Notes: a model not told the origin generated them from the sequence alone. A stretch of DNA of 64,000 nt from Paracoccaceae bacterium (GCA_902534325.1 CACAPQ010000006.1:1-64000); one strand, 5' to 3'; shown: positions 9,896 to 18,755, counted from the stretch's first letter. Numbers and translations: made by a program.

Positions 9896-12359
9896 CATCT
9901 TTGTGTGAAATAATAGTTGTTATACCTAAAGATGCTCCTCTAGCCAAATTAGGATCCAAAGACATAGGTACGTATTCACCTCGCCGCCATAAATTACCCA
10001 AGTCATCGTAGTGTCTGGATAGAAAATGCCCAGATTGTCCGGTTGAAATTATAAAGACTGAACTATCTGGATCAGCAAAATCATAAACCCCTCTGTAAGC
10101 AGCGGCGTGGATATTTAAAAAAGGTTGGCTCCCTTTTCCTGAAGTCTTCCCTCGCATGAGCGTATTATCGCCACCAGAGGTGGATTGGCGAATATTAACA
10201 AGATATTTTAGAATAGGGATGTCACCTAATGTCTCATTTCTATGAAAGGCTTCGTGAGCTTCGCCCCATCGCAGAGCATTTAAATTTTTACCATATTTTT
10301 CACGTAGCCATAGCAGTGCTTCATCTAATGCTCTTAAAGCAATTTCTTCGCATGTCTCCTTATAGCTGCTATGCTTTACATCACACCAAATAGACGCACC
10401 ATCTATATTACGAAAAACTTTTTCAATAAAAATTGGATTAACGTGATTGAAGCGTTTGGACACTAGTCCAAGTTCATCTTCAATTAACTTTTTTTGTAAA
10501 AATTTCATCCATGTAGAATATATCAAAGGTTCCGGTAGATGTTCTCCCATTTCGCCGTTCCATGAGGCCAGCATAGAAACAGCATCGAAGCGCGATCTTT
10601 CTATACTTCCCCTTTCACCCATATTTTGAGAATACCAAAGCTCAGAACCAATAATTGGTAAAAGTGCTCTAGCAGTCGGAGATATTATATCTAATTGTGC
10701 TTCTATAAAACTTTCTCTGGTATGAACCTCTCTGTTTTGCATAAGCTTTTGCCATCGCAATATTCTTTGAGTGTCACCCCAAAAATGTGAAAAGTGTTTT
10801 GGAAATTTTGAATTTAATATTTTATTATTTGTGTTACCTATTATGTCACCTGGTGAACTAATGATCACTGGATTAACCTCATTACCCCAATATCCTCGCC
10901 ACTTATTTTCAGCCTTCCAGCCTAAAGATGGCATTCGACCTTGGGTTTGGTTTAACGGGGACCGTCTTGGCATTAAACCTGCTGATTTAAGTGCTATTTT
11001 ATCACTATCTACTAAAAGAAAATTTAAAGATGGAGAGTGAAAATCTTCCAAAGCAATTAATCCTTCATTGACATTTTTACTAAGCATCAAATTAATTGCT
11101 GATGAAATTGTTGTATCGTTGTCTGTTAGACCTGACCAAGAAAGTGTGGCAACATGTCGCTTTGGTGTAATGCTGGATAAGTCAAAGGCACTTTGAGGTA
11201 ATACAGGACCATTTTTTGTCCATTTTCTTTCAATTTCAATGTCGGGCGAGTTTTTAACTTTAATATACTGCTTGTCGATTTTGAAACTGTTCCATCCGTT
11301 TTCAGTTTTGTAGAGATTAGGATTTGAATAATTTTGCTCTTCAATAAAAATATCTTGGTCATCAAGATATGAAGACGTTATTCCCCAAGCTAACATCTCA
11401 TTTCTGCCACTCAATATTACCGGAGTTCCAGGAATGGAAGCTCCAATTACGCCACCAGATTGCAACTGTAATCTAGCTAAATAGAATATCGTTGGCGCAG
11501 ATAACTCGAAATGAGGATCATTTGCTATTAAAGATCCGCCAGCTGCAGATCTTTCTTTAGTAGCACCAAAGACATTTGAAGCACCCGCGAATTCAAAACT
11601 TGGAAATTTAAACAAAGTTTCTGATTTTTCTTTTGAATTTATATTGGAAAAAGAATTTGAAGAGATTTGCTTCAAGTTCTGAAGTTTAGTTATTGGTTTC
11701 CCAGGGGAAACTGGCAATAAGGCAGATATCATTTTTTGATTGTCAATCGATAAGAGCGCTTTGGCGTATGTTACCTCTGCATCAATCTGACCAGTCATTT
11801 TAAGTGATAACAATTTAAAAATAGCAATACTATCAGCAGGCTGCCAGAGGGAAAATTCGTTGGGATACAGAAACATTTCTGGCGCACCTCGACCGAGAGC
11901 TTTTGTATTAATTTCCTTCAGTCTAGCGTTTATTCCATTTGAATAGGCTTTTAGAATATTTATGGTTTGTTCAGATTGATGCTTTACGGAAGTTCTCGAC
12001 AAATTATAAATATCAAGCCTCCTTACGAATTCATCCAAATCCAAGGTTTTTTGGCCAAACAATTCTGATAGGCGTCCTTGTGCCGATCTCCTCAAAATAT
12101 TTAATTGCCAGAAGCGATCTTGTGCATGGGCATAGCCTAAAGCAAAAAAAGCATCATCGTCTTTATCAGAAAAAATGTGAGGAATATTGGAAGAATCTCT
12201 GATTAGTTCAACATTATTTATAATCTTATCAGAAACTAAGATTTTATTGTATTCGGGAAGGGAGCGTGCTGCTAAATGATAACTAATTATAGCACCCGCA
12301 GATGCTAATAAAAAAAAGCCAATTAAAACTCGGCTTAACCACTTAAGTAAAATCGACAT
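9885..12359 (-). CDS. Penicillin acylase family (Ntn-hydrolase) protein
   Basis: A predicted 824-residue precursor of the S45 penicillin amidase family. I start it at the ATG preceded by CAGGA, which gives an N-terminal membrane anchor or signal (LIGFFLLASAGAIISYHLAA). An upstream ATG at 12395 would add 12 residues but has no ribosome-binding site. The alpha chain has the GYAHAQDRFWQL motif. The putative N-terminal nucleophile serine is in AGASNVFGATK near residue 258 and is followed by GSLIANDPHF, as expected after autocatalytic cleavage. Family members hydrolyse amides such as beta-lactams or acyl-homoserine lactones in the periplasm; the substrate cannot be predicted here. It is convergent with hflX and divergent from the next gene. 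Confidence 0.88.
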   Translation of the reverse strand: MSILLKWLSRVLIGFFLLASAGAIISYHLAARSLPEYNKILVSDKIINNVELIRDSSNIPHIFSDKDDDAFFALGYAHAQDRFWQLNILRRSAQGRLSELFGQKTLDLDEFVRRLDIYNLSRTSVKHQSEQTINILKAYSNGINARLKEINTKALGRGAPEMFLYPNEFSLWQPADSIAIFKLLSLKMTGQIDAEVTYAKALLSIDNQKMISALLPVSPGKPITKLQNLKQISSNSFSNINSKEKSETLFKFPSFEFAGASNVFGATKERSAAGGSLIANDPHFELSAPTIFYLARLQLQSGGVIGASIPGTPVILSGRNEMLAWGITSSYLDDQDIFIEEQNYSNPNLYKTENGWNSFKIDKQYIKVKNSPDIEIERKWTKNGPVLPQSAFDLSSITPKRHVATLSWSGLTDNDTTISSAINLMLSKNVNEGLIALEDFHSPSLNFLLVDSDKIALKSAGLMPRRSPLNQTQGRMPSLGWKAENKWRGYWGNEVNPVIISSPGDIIGNTNNKILNSKFPKHFSHFWGDTQRILRWQKLMQNREVHTRESFIEAQLDIISPTARALLPIIGSELWYSQNMGERGSIERSRFDAVSMLASWNGEMGEHLPEPLIYSTWMKFLQKKLIEDELGLVSKRFNHVNPIFIEKVFRNIDGASIWCDVKHSSYKETCEEIALRALDEALLWLREKYGKNLNALRWGEAHEAFHRNETLGDIPILKYLVNIRQSTSGGDNTLMRGKTSGKGSQPFLNIHAAAYRGVYDFADPDSSVFIISTGQSGHFLSRHYDDLGNLWRRGEYVPMSLDPNLARGASLGITTIISHKDVNQ

Positions 12360-12443
12360 TGATAATCCTGAGCAAAAGTTATCTCCTTGCAACATCTGTA
12401 CTTAAGAGACAGAATTAGAAAAGTAAAATGTTAGGGTAATAAT

Positions 12444-13319
12444 ATGAGTAATTTAGCTTTTATTGGTTTGGGGGTCATGGGTTTCCCAATGGCAGGACAC
12501 TTGTCGGAAGCCGGGCACAGTGTAACGGTATATAATCGAAGCTCTGATAAAACCAAAAAGTGGTGTTCTGAATACAAAGGACAAATTGCAGTAACTCCTG
12601 CGGATGCTGCAAAAGGTGCAGACTTTGTCATGTGTTGTGTTGGAAACGATGATGACTTACGCGAAGTTACAATTGGCGCGGGTGGTGCATTTTCAACAAT
12701 TGGTGAAGGTTCAATCTTTGTGGATCACACTACCGTTTCGACCCGAGTAACAAATGAGCTCTTTGATTTTAGTAAAAAGATGGGTTTTGATTTTATTGAT
12801 GCCCCAATTTCCGGTGGCCAAGCAGGAGCAGAAAATGGAATGCTTTCCATTATGTGTGGTGGAGACCAACAGGCATTTGATAAGGCTAAACCTATCTTAG
12901 AAACATATTCAAAAATATGTAAGAGAATTGGAGAAAGTGGGGCCGGACAACAGACAAAAATGTGTAACCAAATTGCCATTGCTGGTTTGGTTCAAGGTTT
13001 GTCCGAGTCACTGCATTTTGCGGAGAAAGCTGGTCTCAACGGCCGGGATGTTGTTGAAGTAATTTCCCAAGGTGCTGCCGGTAGTTGGCAAATGGAAAAT
13101 AGATATGAAACGATGCTTGATAACCACTTTAATCATGGTTTTGCAGTTGACTGGATGCGCAAAGATTTAAAAATTTGCTTGGAAGCTTCGGATCATATAG
13201 GAGCCAGTCTTCCTGTAACAGCATTAGTTAATGAATTTTATGAGGATGTACAAAAAATGGGTGGAGGTCGTTGGGATACATCTTCACTAATAGCTAGACT
13301 CCGCAGGTTAGAAAAATAG
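12444..13319 (+). CDS. NAD(P)-dependent beta-hydroxyacid dehydrogenase (HIBADH/GarR family)
   Basis: A 291-residue beta-hydroxyacid dehydrogenase. The N-terminal Rossmann domain carries GLGVMGFPMAGHL, followed by the family substrate-binding signature in DAPISGGQAGAENG. The catalytic lysine lies in QQTKMCNQ. Length and motifs fit 3-hydroxyisobutyrate dehydrogenase or 2-hydroxy-3-oxopropionate (tartronate semialdehyde) reductase; the sequence alone does not separate these. A glyoxylate link is possible because a serine-glyoxylate-type aminotransferase lies in the same window, but the two genes are 45 kb apart. It is divergent from the penicillin-acylase gene across about 84 bases. Confidence 0.88.
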   Translation: MSNLAFIGLGVMGFPMAGHLSEAGHSVTVYNRSSDKTKKWCSEYKGQIAVTPADAAKGADFVMCCVGNDDDLREVTIGAGGAFSTIGEGSIFVDHTTVSTRVTNELFDFSKKMGFDFIDAPISGGQAGAENGMLSIMCGGDQQAFDKAKPILETYSKICKRIGESGAGQQTKMCNQIAIAGLVQGLSESLHFAEKAGLNGRDVVEVISQGAAGSWQMENRYETMLDNHFNHGFAVDWMRKDLKICLEASDHIGASLPVTALVNEFYEDVQKMGGGRWDTSSLIARLRRLEK

Positions 13320-13697
13320 ATGTCCATAATAATTAGCAATTTTACTGTTGTATTTAGTTATGGATCTTCGTTATTGTTAACAAGCTGGCAAAGTTTTTGC
13401 TGTGCTGTTATTGAAGAATTAAAGAGTTTTCCTAGGTTGTCCTTTTATTTATAGGGCCTGGTTGAACTAGTTGATGAGGCCTTTGAGGCTTTTAATCCCT
13501 TTGTAAATTAAGGGAAAAGTTGGCAGGTGAAGCTGCTGGAGAGAAATTGCGGTGTCTAAGAATTTAAAATTAAAATTTTATCAAAATATAGAATTGAAAA
13601 GAGTCAATTCTGGACTAGACAACGCCCAATCAGGACAACTGGACTTAGCAGAGTGGCATCCAAAGGCCCTCTATAAGTTTGTTGGTATATGGAAATT
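13320..13697 (+). other. Long leader region upstream of rne
   Basis: About 378 bases without a convincing gene. Several short inverted repeats are visible: TCCCTT/AAGGGA at 13496-13515 and a 7-bp GAATTGA/TCAATTC hairpin at 13591-13610. RNase E genes in proteobacteria often have long structured 5' untranslated regions through which the enzyme controls its own mRNA, and this stretch is positioned for that. A short reading frame beginning at 13552 overlaps rne in another frame and lacks a ribosome-binding site, so I do not call it. Confidence 0.4.
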
Positions 13698-16415
13698 ATG
13701 GCAAAAAAAATGCTTATTGATGCGACACACGCAGAGGAAACTCGCGTTGTTGTTGTTGAAGGAAATAAGGTCGAGGAATTTGACTTTGAGTCAGAAAATA
13801 GACGTCAACTTGCGGGTAATATTTACTTAGCAAAAGTAACACGAATTGAACCGTCCTTACAAGCCGCGTTTATTGATTATGGTGGAAACCGGCACGGTTT
13901 CTTGGCATTTTCGGAAATTCATCCTGATTACTATCAAATACCAGTCGCTGACCGTGAAGCTTTAATGGAAGAAGAACGAGTTTATTCTGAAGCTATGCGT
14001 AGGAAAGATGACGAGGAAGAATCGGATGAAGTTGTTGAAAGTGATTTACTAACTGAAGAGAGTAAAAATTCTAATGCAATAGAATCAAAAACTTTTGAAA
14101 ATGAAACAACAGACGATAGTAAAGTAAACATAGAAGAGGGTAAAAAAAGCAAAAAGAAACCTTCAAAGGGCAAATCTAAAACTGTTGGGTATAAAGACAA
14201 ATCTAAAGGTAAAAATAAGACTAAACAAGAAAACTTGAGTAGTGAAGATATTGGTTCTAACGAAGAAAAAGTTGAAAAAAAACCTCGTGGCCGTCCAAAG
14301 AAGGTTTCCAAGCCAATTGCTGCAAATATCGCCACCAATTCAAACGATGAAGTAGTACAATCAGATGATTTAGATAGCGCAGATAGCGAAGTTAAATCTA
14401 ACTCAGAAGTTTATGAAAGTGACGATCTAGATAATAAAAGGCGTCGATATAGAAAGCGTTCTCGCAAAAAAATTGAGGATAAGTCGACAAATAGTTCGCA
14501 CTCTTTAGATGAAAAACATGATTTGAATCCTTCAAATAATGAGCTTGCACTGGAAGATGATCCAAAAAAGGAAATAGAGGCTGTTTCTGAAATTGATGAT
14601 GAACAAGATATTCGCCGCATTCGAAAGCCTCGCCAGCGTAGATATAAAATTCAAGAAGTAATTAAAGTCCGACAAATAATGTTGGTTCAAGTTGTCAAAG
14701 AGGAGCGAGGAAATAAAGGTGCCGCACTCACAACCTATTTATCTCTTGCAGGCCGGTACTGTGTCTTGATGCCAAATACCGCTCGTGGTGGCGGAATAAG
14801 TAGAAAAATTACAAATTTATCTGACAGAAAAAAATTAAAAGAAATTGCAAATGAAATAGATGTTCCTTTGGGTGCAGGATTAATTGTTAGAACTGCGGGC
14901 GCAAAGAGAACTAAAACTGAGATAAAAAGAGATTATGAATATTTACAACGTCTTTGGGAGCAAATTAGAGAATTAACACTAAAGTCGATAGCTCCGAGTA
15001 AAATATACGAAGAAGGAGATCTTATAAAAAGATCCATTAGGGATCTTTATAATCGTGATATTGATGAAGTTCTTGTCGAAGGTGAGCGTGGCTACAAAAT
15101 CGCAAACGACTTCATGAAAATGATAATGCCTAGTCATTCCAAGAATGTTAAACACTACAACGACGGTTTGCCTCTTTTTGCAAGATATCAGGTTGAGAGT
15201 TTTTTAAGTGCAATGTTTAACCCTGTCGTTCAGCTCAGGTCTGGAGGATACATTGTAATTGGTATAACCGAAGCCCTTGTTGCTATTGATGTGAATTCTG
15301 GTCGCGCAACTAAGGAAGGTTCTATAGAGGATACTGCGCTTAAAACAAATCTAGAAGCTTCTGATGAAATATCTCGCCAACTAAGATTAAGAGATTTAGC
15401 TGGGCTAATTGTTATTGATTTTATCGATATGGATGAGCGGAAAAATAACGCAAGTGTTGAGAAAAGAATTAAGGATAGATTAAAAACTGACAGAGCCAGG
15501 ATCCAAGTGGGGCGCATTTCAGGATTTGGATTACTTGAAATGAGTAGGCAACGTTTGAGGCCTGGGATGTTAGAGACTACAACCCAAAGCTGTCCGTCAT
15601 GTCATGGAACAGGATTAATTCGGTCGGACGATAATTTAGCTTTATCGATTCTACGCCAAATTGAAGAAGAGGGTGTTCGAAAACGCTCAGAAGAAGTGCT
15701 GGTTAAATGCCCAGTAGGCATCGCCAATTTTATCATGAACCAAAAGCGTGATTATGTAGCATCTATCGAAAAGAATTATGGCTTATCTGTTAGAGTCGAA
15801 GGGGATCTAAATTTAGTTACTCCTGAATATTCAATTGAGAAATTAAAGTCTGCAACTCGCATATTGCCTGAAAGTGAACCTGCTCTTGTTACAGCTGATG
15901 GGTTAATGGAAATATCAGAAGAAGATATAATTGAGGATTTGAAAGATGAAGATGAAAAGCCAAAAAAGCGTCGGAAGCGTCGACGTAAAAGGAAGCCTTT
16001 TTCAAATGAAGAAGATGTAAGTTCTAACATTGAAAATATGGACGAACAGGCTGCTTTAGAAAGCAATTTAACCGAAAATTTTTCTTTAAACGAAAACGTT
16101 TCAAACGAGAAGAGTGACACTTCAAAAAGAGAAAATCAAAGGAGACGTAGTAAAAAGGCTGATAATCGAGAAACTAATTCCACAACTTCATCTGAAGAAA
16201 TATTAGGGCTGGAAGATGGTAAATTGAAAAAGCAAGACGCTACTGATAATGAGAGCAACGATGCCGAACCAAGAAATATTAAAAAAGAAAAGAAAAGGTT
16301 ACCTAAAAAACGAACGCAAAAGAAAGCTGTAGAAAACACTGACACTAAAGACAAAGAAGATAACGAAGAAAGTTCAAATCAAAAGCGTCAGGGATGGTGG
16401 TCTTTAAAAGGTTAG
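13698..16415 (+). CDS. rne: Ribonuclease E
   Basis: About 905 residues. I use the ATG that gives MAKKMLIDATH, the usual alphaproteobacterial N-terminus; an in-frame ATG lies three codons upstream. The S1 RNA-binding domain starts at residue 35 or so (YLAKVTRIEPSLQAAFIDYG). It is interrupted from about 95 to 325 by a low-complexity acidic/lysine-rich insertion, then resumes at IQEVIKVRQIMLVQVVKEE. The 5'-sensor and DNase-I-like catalytic parts follow, with magnesium-binding aspartates in VAIDVNSGR and VIDFIDMD. The zinc-link cysteines are in CPSCHG. The last 170 residues are disordered, with alternating acidic and RRKRRRKRK basic blocks, and should be the degradosome scaffold. The gene's 3' end overlaps the convergent tusA-like gene by four bases. 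Confidence 0.95.
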   Translation: MAKKMLIDATHAEETRVVVVEGNKVEEFDFESENRRQLAGNIYLAKVTRIEPSLQAAFIDYGGNRHGFLAFSEIHPDYYQIPVADREALMEEERVYSEAMRRKDDEEESDEVVESDLLTEESKNSNAIESKTFENETTDDSKVNIEEGKKSKKKPSKGKSKTVGYKDKSKGKNKTKQENLSSEDIGSNEEKVEKKPRGRPKKVSKPIAANIATNSNDEVVQSDDLDSADSEVKSNSEVYESDDLDNKRRRYRKRSRKKIEDKSTNSSHSLDEKHDLNPSNNELALEDDPKKEIEAVSEIDDEQDIRRIRKPRQRRYKIQEVIKVRQIMLVQVVKEERGNKGAALTTYLSLAGRYCVLMPNTARGGGISRKITNLSDRKKLKEIANEIDVPLGAGLIVRTAGAKRTKTEIKRDYEYLQRLWEQIRELTLKSIAPSKIYEEGDLIKRSIRDLYNRDIDEVLVEGERGYKIANDFMKMIMPSHSKNVKHYNDGLPLFARYQVESFLSAMFNPVVQLRSGGYIVIGITEALVAIDVNSGRATKEGSIEDTALKTNLEASDEISRQLRLRDLAGLIVIDFIDMDERKNNASVEKRIKDRLKTDRARIQVGRISGFGLLEMSRQRLRPGMLETTTQSCPSCHGTGLIRSDDNLALSILRQIEEEGVRKRSEEVLVKCPVGIANFIMNQKRDYVASIEKNYGLSVRVEGDLNLVTPEYSIEKLKSATRILPESEPALVTADGLMEISEEDIIEDLKDEDEKPKKRRKRRRKRKPFSNEEDVSSNIENMDEQAALESNLTENFSLNENVSNEKSDTSKRENQRRRSKKADNRETNSTTSSEEILGLEDGKLKKQDATDNESNDAEPRNIKKEKKRLPKKRTQKKAVENTDTKDKEDNEESSNQKRQGWWSLKG

Positions 16416-16651
16416 TTCGTAAAACTTTCTATTATAAACAAGTTATAACCATTTTCTTTGAAGCTTTCTATTATTTTGTACCCTTGTTCATTACAAAAGT
16501 GCGGTACATCTACAACCGCGGCAGGATCATCGGTCATTAGCTTAATTTTATCTTTTTGCTTAGTACAGTTAATTAGTTTTCGTAATTTCAAAACCGGGAG
16601 AGGACAAAGTAATCCTCTAGTATCTAGCTCTATCAAAGTGCTTCTCCCCAA
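16412..16651 (-). CDS. TusA/SirA-family sulfur-carrier protein
   Basis: A 79-residue protein of the TusA (SirA/YedF) family. The signature CPLPVLKLRK sits near residue 16, with the cysteine that carries persulfide sulfur. The rest follows the two-layer alpha/beta fold (KIKLMTDDPAAVVDVPHFC, then a final strand). Family members pass sulfur for tRNA 2-thiouridine or molybdenum cofactor synthesis, or serve sulfur oxidation. The neighbouring CcdA-like membrane protein also handles thiols. It is convergent with rne and divergent from ccdA. Confidence 0.88.
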   Translation of the reverse strand: MGRSTLIELDTRGLLCPLPVLKLRKLINCTKQKDKIKLMTDDPAAVVDVPHFCNEQGYKIIESFKENGYNLFIIESFTN

Positions 16652-16738
16652 AAAAATAACGAAACTAAATTCACCCTATTTAGGCTTAATAGATATGTAA
16701 AACGTGACCTTTTATAAATTCTAAATTAAGAAGGCACA

Positions 16739-17488
16739 ATGTTCGGAATCGAAATTATTGATGCAAATTTATTACCAGCGCTTTTTGTTGCTCTTTTTGC
16801 TGGTTTAATTTCTTTTTTAAGCCCATGCGTTCTCCCTATTGTCCCACCCTACCTAGCCTATATGAGTGGCGTTGCTTTGAATGATGTGGATAATAAAAAA
16901 GGACGTCAAAAAATTGTTTTTACGGCACTTTTTTTTGTTTTAGGACTATCAACCGTATTTATTTTTCTTGGATTTTCAGCATCAGCTATAGGTACAGTTT
17001 TTTTTGAATATCAAAGTTTATTAAATATAATTGCTGGCCTTGTGATAATGTTGTTTGGGTTGCATTTTTTAGATATTCTGCGTCTTAAATTTTTGGACAG
17101 AGAGGCTAGATTTGAGGTTGTAAACTATCAAGGCACTGCTTTTGGTTCTTATGTTCTAGGACTTGCTTTTGCCTTCGGTTGGACGCCTTGCATAGGCCCA
17201 CAGTTGGGAGCTATTTTGAGTTTGGCGGCTTCCAATGGTTCAATTGCAAAAGGTACATTTTTGTTAGCCTTTTATGCGATTGGACTTGGAGTACCTTTTA
17301 TAATTTTTGCTATTTTTATCAGAAGGGTAGAGGGATTATTTAAGGTATTAAAGCGATACTTTGAAATAATTGAACGCATAATGGGTTTATTACTTTGGAC
17401 AGTAGGATTATTGATGTTAACAGGAGGCTTTTCTTCTATCTCATTTTGGCTATTAGAAACATTTCCCAGCCTTGGTGTTCTTGGATAA
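16739..17488 (+). CDS. ccdA: CcdA-like cytochrome c biogenesis / thiol-disulfide transport membrane protein
   Basis: A 249-residue integral membrane protein of the CcdA/DsbD transmembrane family. It has six or so hydrophobic segments and the two conserved cysteine-proline motifs on TM1 and TM4 (LSPCVLPIVPPYLAYMSG and GWTPCIGPQLGAIL). These cysteines relay reducing equivalents from cytoplasmic thioredoxin to periplasmic thiol proteins such as the apocytochrome c reduction pathway. The full length matches stand-alone CcdA. The ATG follows an AAGAAGG ribosome-binding sequence. It is convergent with the ribbon-helix-helix gene, with only two bases between the stops. Confidence 0.92.
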   Translation: MFGIEIIDANLLPALFVALFAGLISFLSPCVLPIVPPYLAYMSGVALNDVDNKKGRQKIVFTALFFVLGLSTVFIFLGFSASAIGTVFFEYQSLLNIIAGLVIMLFGLHFLDILRLKFLDREARFEVVNYQGTAFGSYVLGLAFAFGWTPCIGPQLGAILSLAASNGSIAKGTFLLAFYAIGLGVPFIIFAIFIRRVEGLFKVLKRYFEIIERIMGLLLWTVGLLMLTGGFSSISFWLLETFPSLGVLG

Positions 17489-17490
17489 TA

Positions 17491-17724
17491 TTATATATTC
17501 TCAACTCTTTTGAGCAAATCAGCCAACACGAGGTTCCTGATTGAAGATGCTAGGCTTACCGAGTTTAATTCGCGAGTTGCGTCCAATTGAGAAGCCAGCT
17601 CGTTGACGCTAACCCTTTTCCTGTAAGCTATTTTGCAAAACTCCTCCCAGAATTTATCCTCTATACTGACTGAGGTCCGATGGCCTTTTAGAGTAACAGA
17701 ACGTTTTTTAGGTTTTGTAGACAT
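17491..17724 (-). CDS. Ribbon-helix-helix domain protein
   Basis: A 77-residue, basic protein. Its N-terminal half (KKRSVTLKGHRTSVSIEDKFW) looks like the beta-strand of a ribbon-helix-helix fold and is followed by two helices (EEFCKIAYRKRVSVNELASQ). This matches a common alphaproteobacterial small protein family annotated as ribbon-helix-helix domain. Such proteins are presumed DNA-binding dimers, but no target is evident. It lies downstream of sspB on the same strand with a 36-base gap, so it may be co-transcribed with it. Confidence 0.75.
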   Translation of the reverse strand: MSTKPKKRSVTLKGHRTSVSIEDKFWEEFCKIAYRKRVSVNELASQLDATRELNSVSLASSIRNLVLADLLKRVENI

Positions 17725-17760
17725 TTATTTTGTTAATGACCCTATTTAAAACATAAGTTT

Positions 17761-18225
17761 TTACTTGCGAAAACTATCAAGACTTACAATTTGCCCAGTC
17801 TTTTTTTCTGTTTTAGCGGTATTGGCCTCGTCAGAGTTAAAGACAGCTGATTCCTCTGAATTATCTTCATCTTCACTGGACTCAAATCTCAAGCCAAATT
17901 CAACTGAAGGGTCTACAAAAGTAAGTATAGCTTCATAAGGTATAACTAGATGCTCGGGAGTATCTCCAAAGTTTAAGGTGACTGAGAAACGATCATCTTT
18001 TACTTCCAGATCATCATACCAGTGTTGCATCACAACTGTTATTTCTGTTGGATATCTTTCCTTTAGCCAAGGGGCCATTTCAACTTCTGAATGATTTGTA
18101 TCAAAAGTTATAAAAAAGTGATGCTCGCCAGGCAAGCCATTATTTTTCACTTCTGCTAGCACATCTTGAATAAGTGATCTCATGGCATTGTGCATTAAAT
18201 TGCCGTAATCGATTTCGTGTGCCAC
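17761..18225 (-). CDS. sspB: SspB-like ClpXP adaptor for ssrA-tagged proteins
   Basis: A 154-residue protein of the alphaproteobacterial SspB family. The N-terminal domain has the typical IDYGNLMHNAMRSLIQDVLAEV helix and the substrate-groove strands GEHHFFITFDT and MQHWYDDLEV. An acidic, flexible linker (about 120-140) leads to a short conserved C-terminal peptide (GQIVSLDSFRK), the ClpX-docking segment in this family. SspB tethers ssrA-tagged proteins to ClpXP for degradation. The gene lies directly downstream of the tmRNA gene, on the same strand, which encodes the tag it recognises; this strengthens the call. Confidence 0.92.
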   Translation of the reverse strand: MAHEIDYGNLMHNAMRSLIQDVLAEVKNNGLPGEHHFFITFDTNHSEVEMAPWLKERYPTEITVVMQHWYDDLEVKDDRFSVTLNFGDTPEHLVIPYEAILTFVDPSVEFGLRFESSEDEDNSEESAVFNSDEANTAKTEKKTGQIVSLDSFRK

Positions 18226-18296
18226 GTTTAACTCCTCTTAACCATCAGTAAAACTTATAGAGTTTTAAGGGGCTTACCTAAATAAATTTTTTAAGT

Positions 18297-18585
18297 GTAG
18301 GCTTCTGTTGCCAGGTGCCTACGAACCCCGCCAAACCAAGCAAGAGGTTTGGACTTAGATTTCAGTATCTCCGACTGCTTACGCAGCCATCGCTACTGGA
18401 GCACGATTGTCATTTGCAATTGTACATTTTGCGCCGATAACGGTGGCTTCCCGCCGAAACAAAGCTAACCCTTTTAGACGTCCGTCGATCCTATTTCGGC
18501 CCCAAAGATAAATTTTGGTGGAGCCGCAGGGTACCGCCCCCTGGTCCGATCCGCTTATTATGAGCGCGTTTATGTCCATAGTTCA
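18297..18585 (-). ncRNA. ssrA: tmRNA (ssrA), circularly permuted two-piece form
   Basis: On the minus strand the gene reads acceptor piece, short spacer, then coding piece. The acceptor piece ends CGGCTCC-ACCA at 18516 and has a T-arm with CAGGG/CCCTG stem (loop GGCGGTA). After a 12-base spacer (18504-18515) the coding piece starts at 18503 with GGGGCCG. GGGGCCG pairs with CGGCTCC to re-form the 7-bp tRNA-like acceptor stem, with one G-U pair. The tag reading frame lies inside at 18417-18379. It is followed by the pseudoknot-type hairpin CCAAACC/GGTTTGG and the conserved CACCTGGCAACAGAAGCC segment. The 5' end of the acceptor piece (about 18585) and the 3' end of the coding piece (about 18297) are estimates. 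tmRNA rescues stalled ribosomes and tags the nascent chain for proteolysis. Confidence 0.93.
18379..18417 (-). other. tmRNA proteolysis tag reading frame
   Basis: Codons GCA to GCG followed by TAA encode ANDNRAPVAMAA, the tag appended to stalled proteins (the first alanine comes from the charged tmRNA). The AxDNxAPVAxAA form is typical of alphaproteobacteria, and the AA end is the ClpX recognition element. The frame is embedded in the coding piece of the two-piece tmRNA. Confidence 0.92.
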
Positions 18586-18641
18586 AAAGAACATCTTTTG
18601 TTTAAGCAAAAAACTACGAAATTTAAAGATTTAAATCAGAA

Positions 18642-18669
18642 AAATTAAAATATTTTTACGGTGCGTCAA
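18642..18669 (-). promoter_or_regulatory. Candidate sigma-70 promoter for tmRNA
   Basis: On the minus strand a TTGACG hexamer (18669-18664) and a TAATTT hexamer (18647-18642) are spaced by 16 bases. They lie about 60 bases upstream of the estimated 5' end of the tmRNA acceptor piece. The position suits a constitutive promoter with a processed 5' leader. This is pattern matching only. Confidence 0.4.
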
Positions 18670-18755
18670 TTAAACGTTTTCTCTTGTTTGGAAAACAAAA
18701 CAGTGTATCTCCAATGCGTGTTTAAATTGGTTTGTTTGGATGGTTTGTATTGTAA

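Noticed and set aside
13552-13830. 92-residue reading frame overlapping the start of rne
   Set aside because: It overlaps the conserved rne N-terminus in another frame, starts at GTG without a ribosome-binding site, and resembles nothing known.
13982-16354. Several long antisense frames within rne (up to 118 residues)
   Set aside because: Their serine- and phenylalanine-rich composition is the antisense of the acidic/lysine-rich low-complexity coding sequence; no initiation signals.
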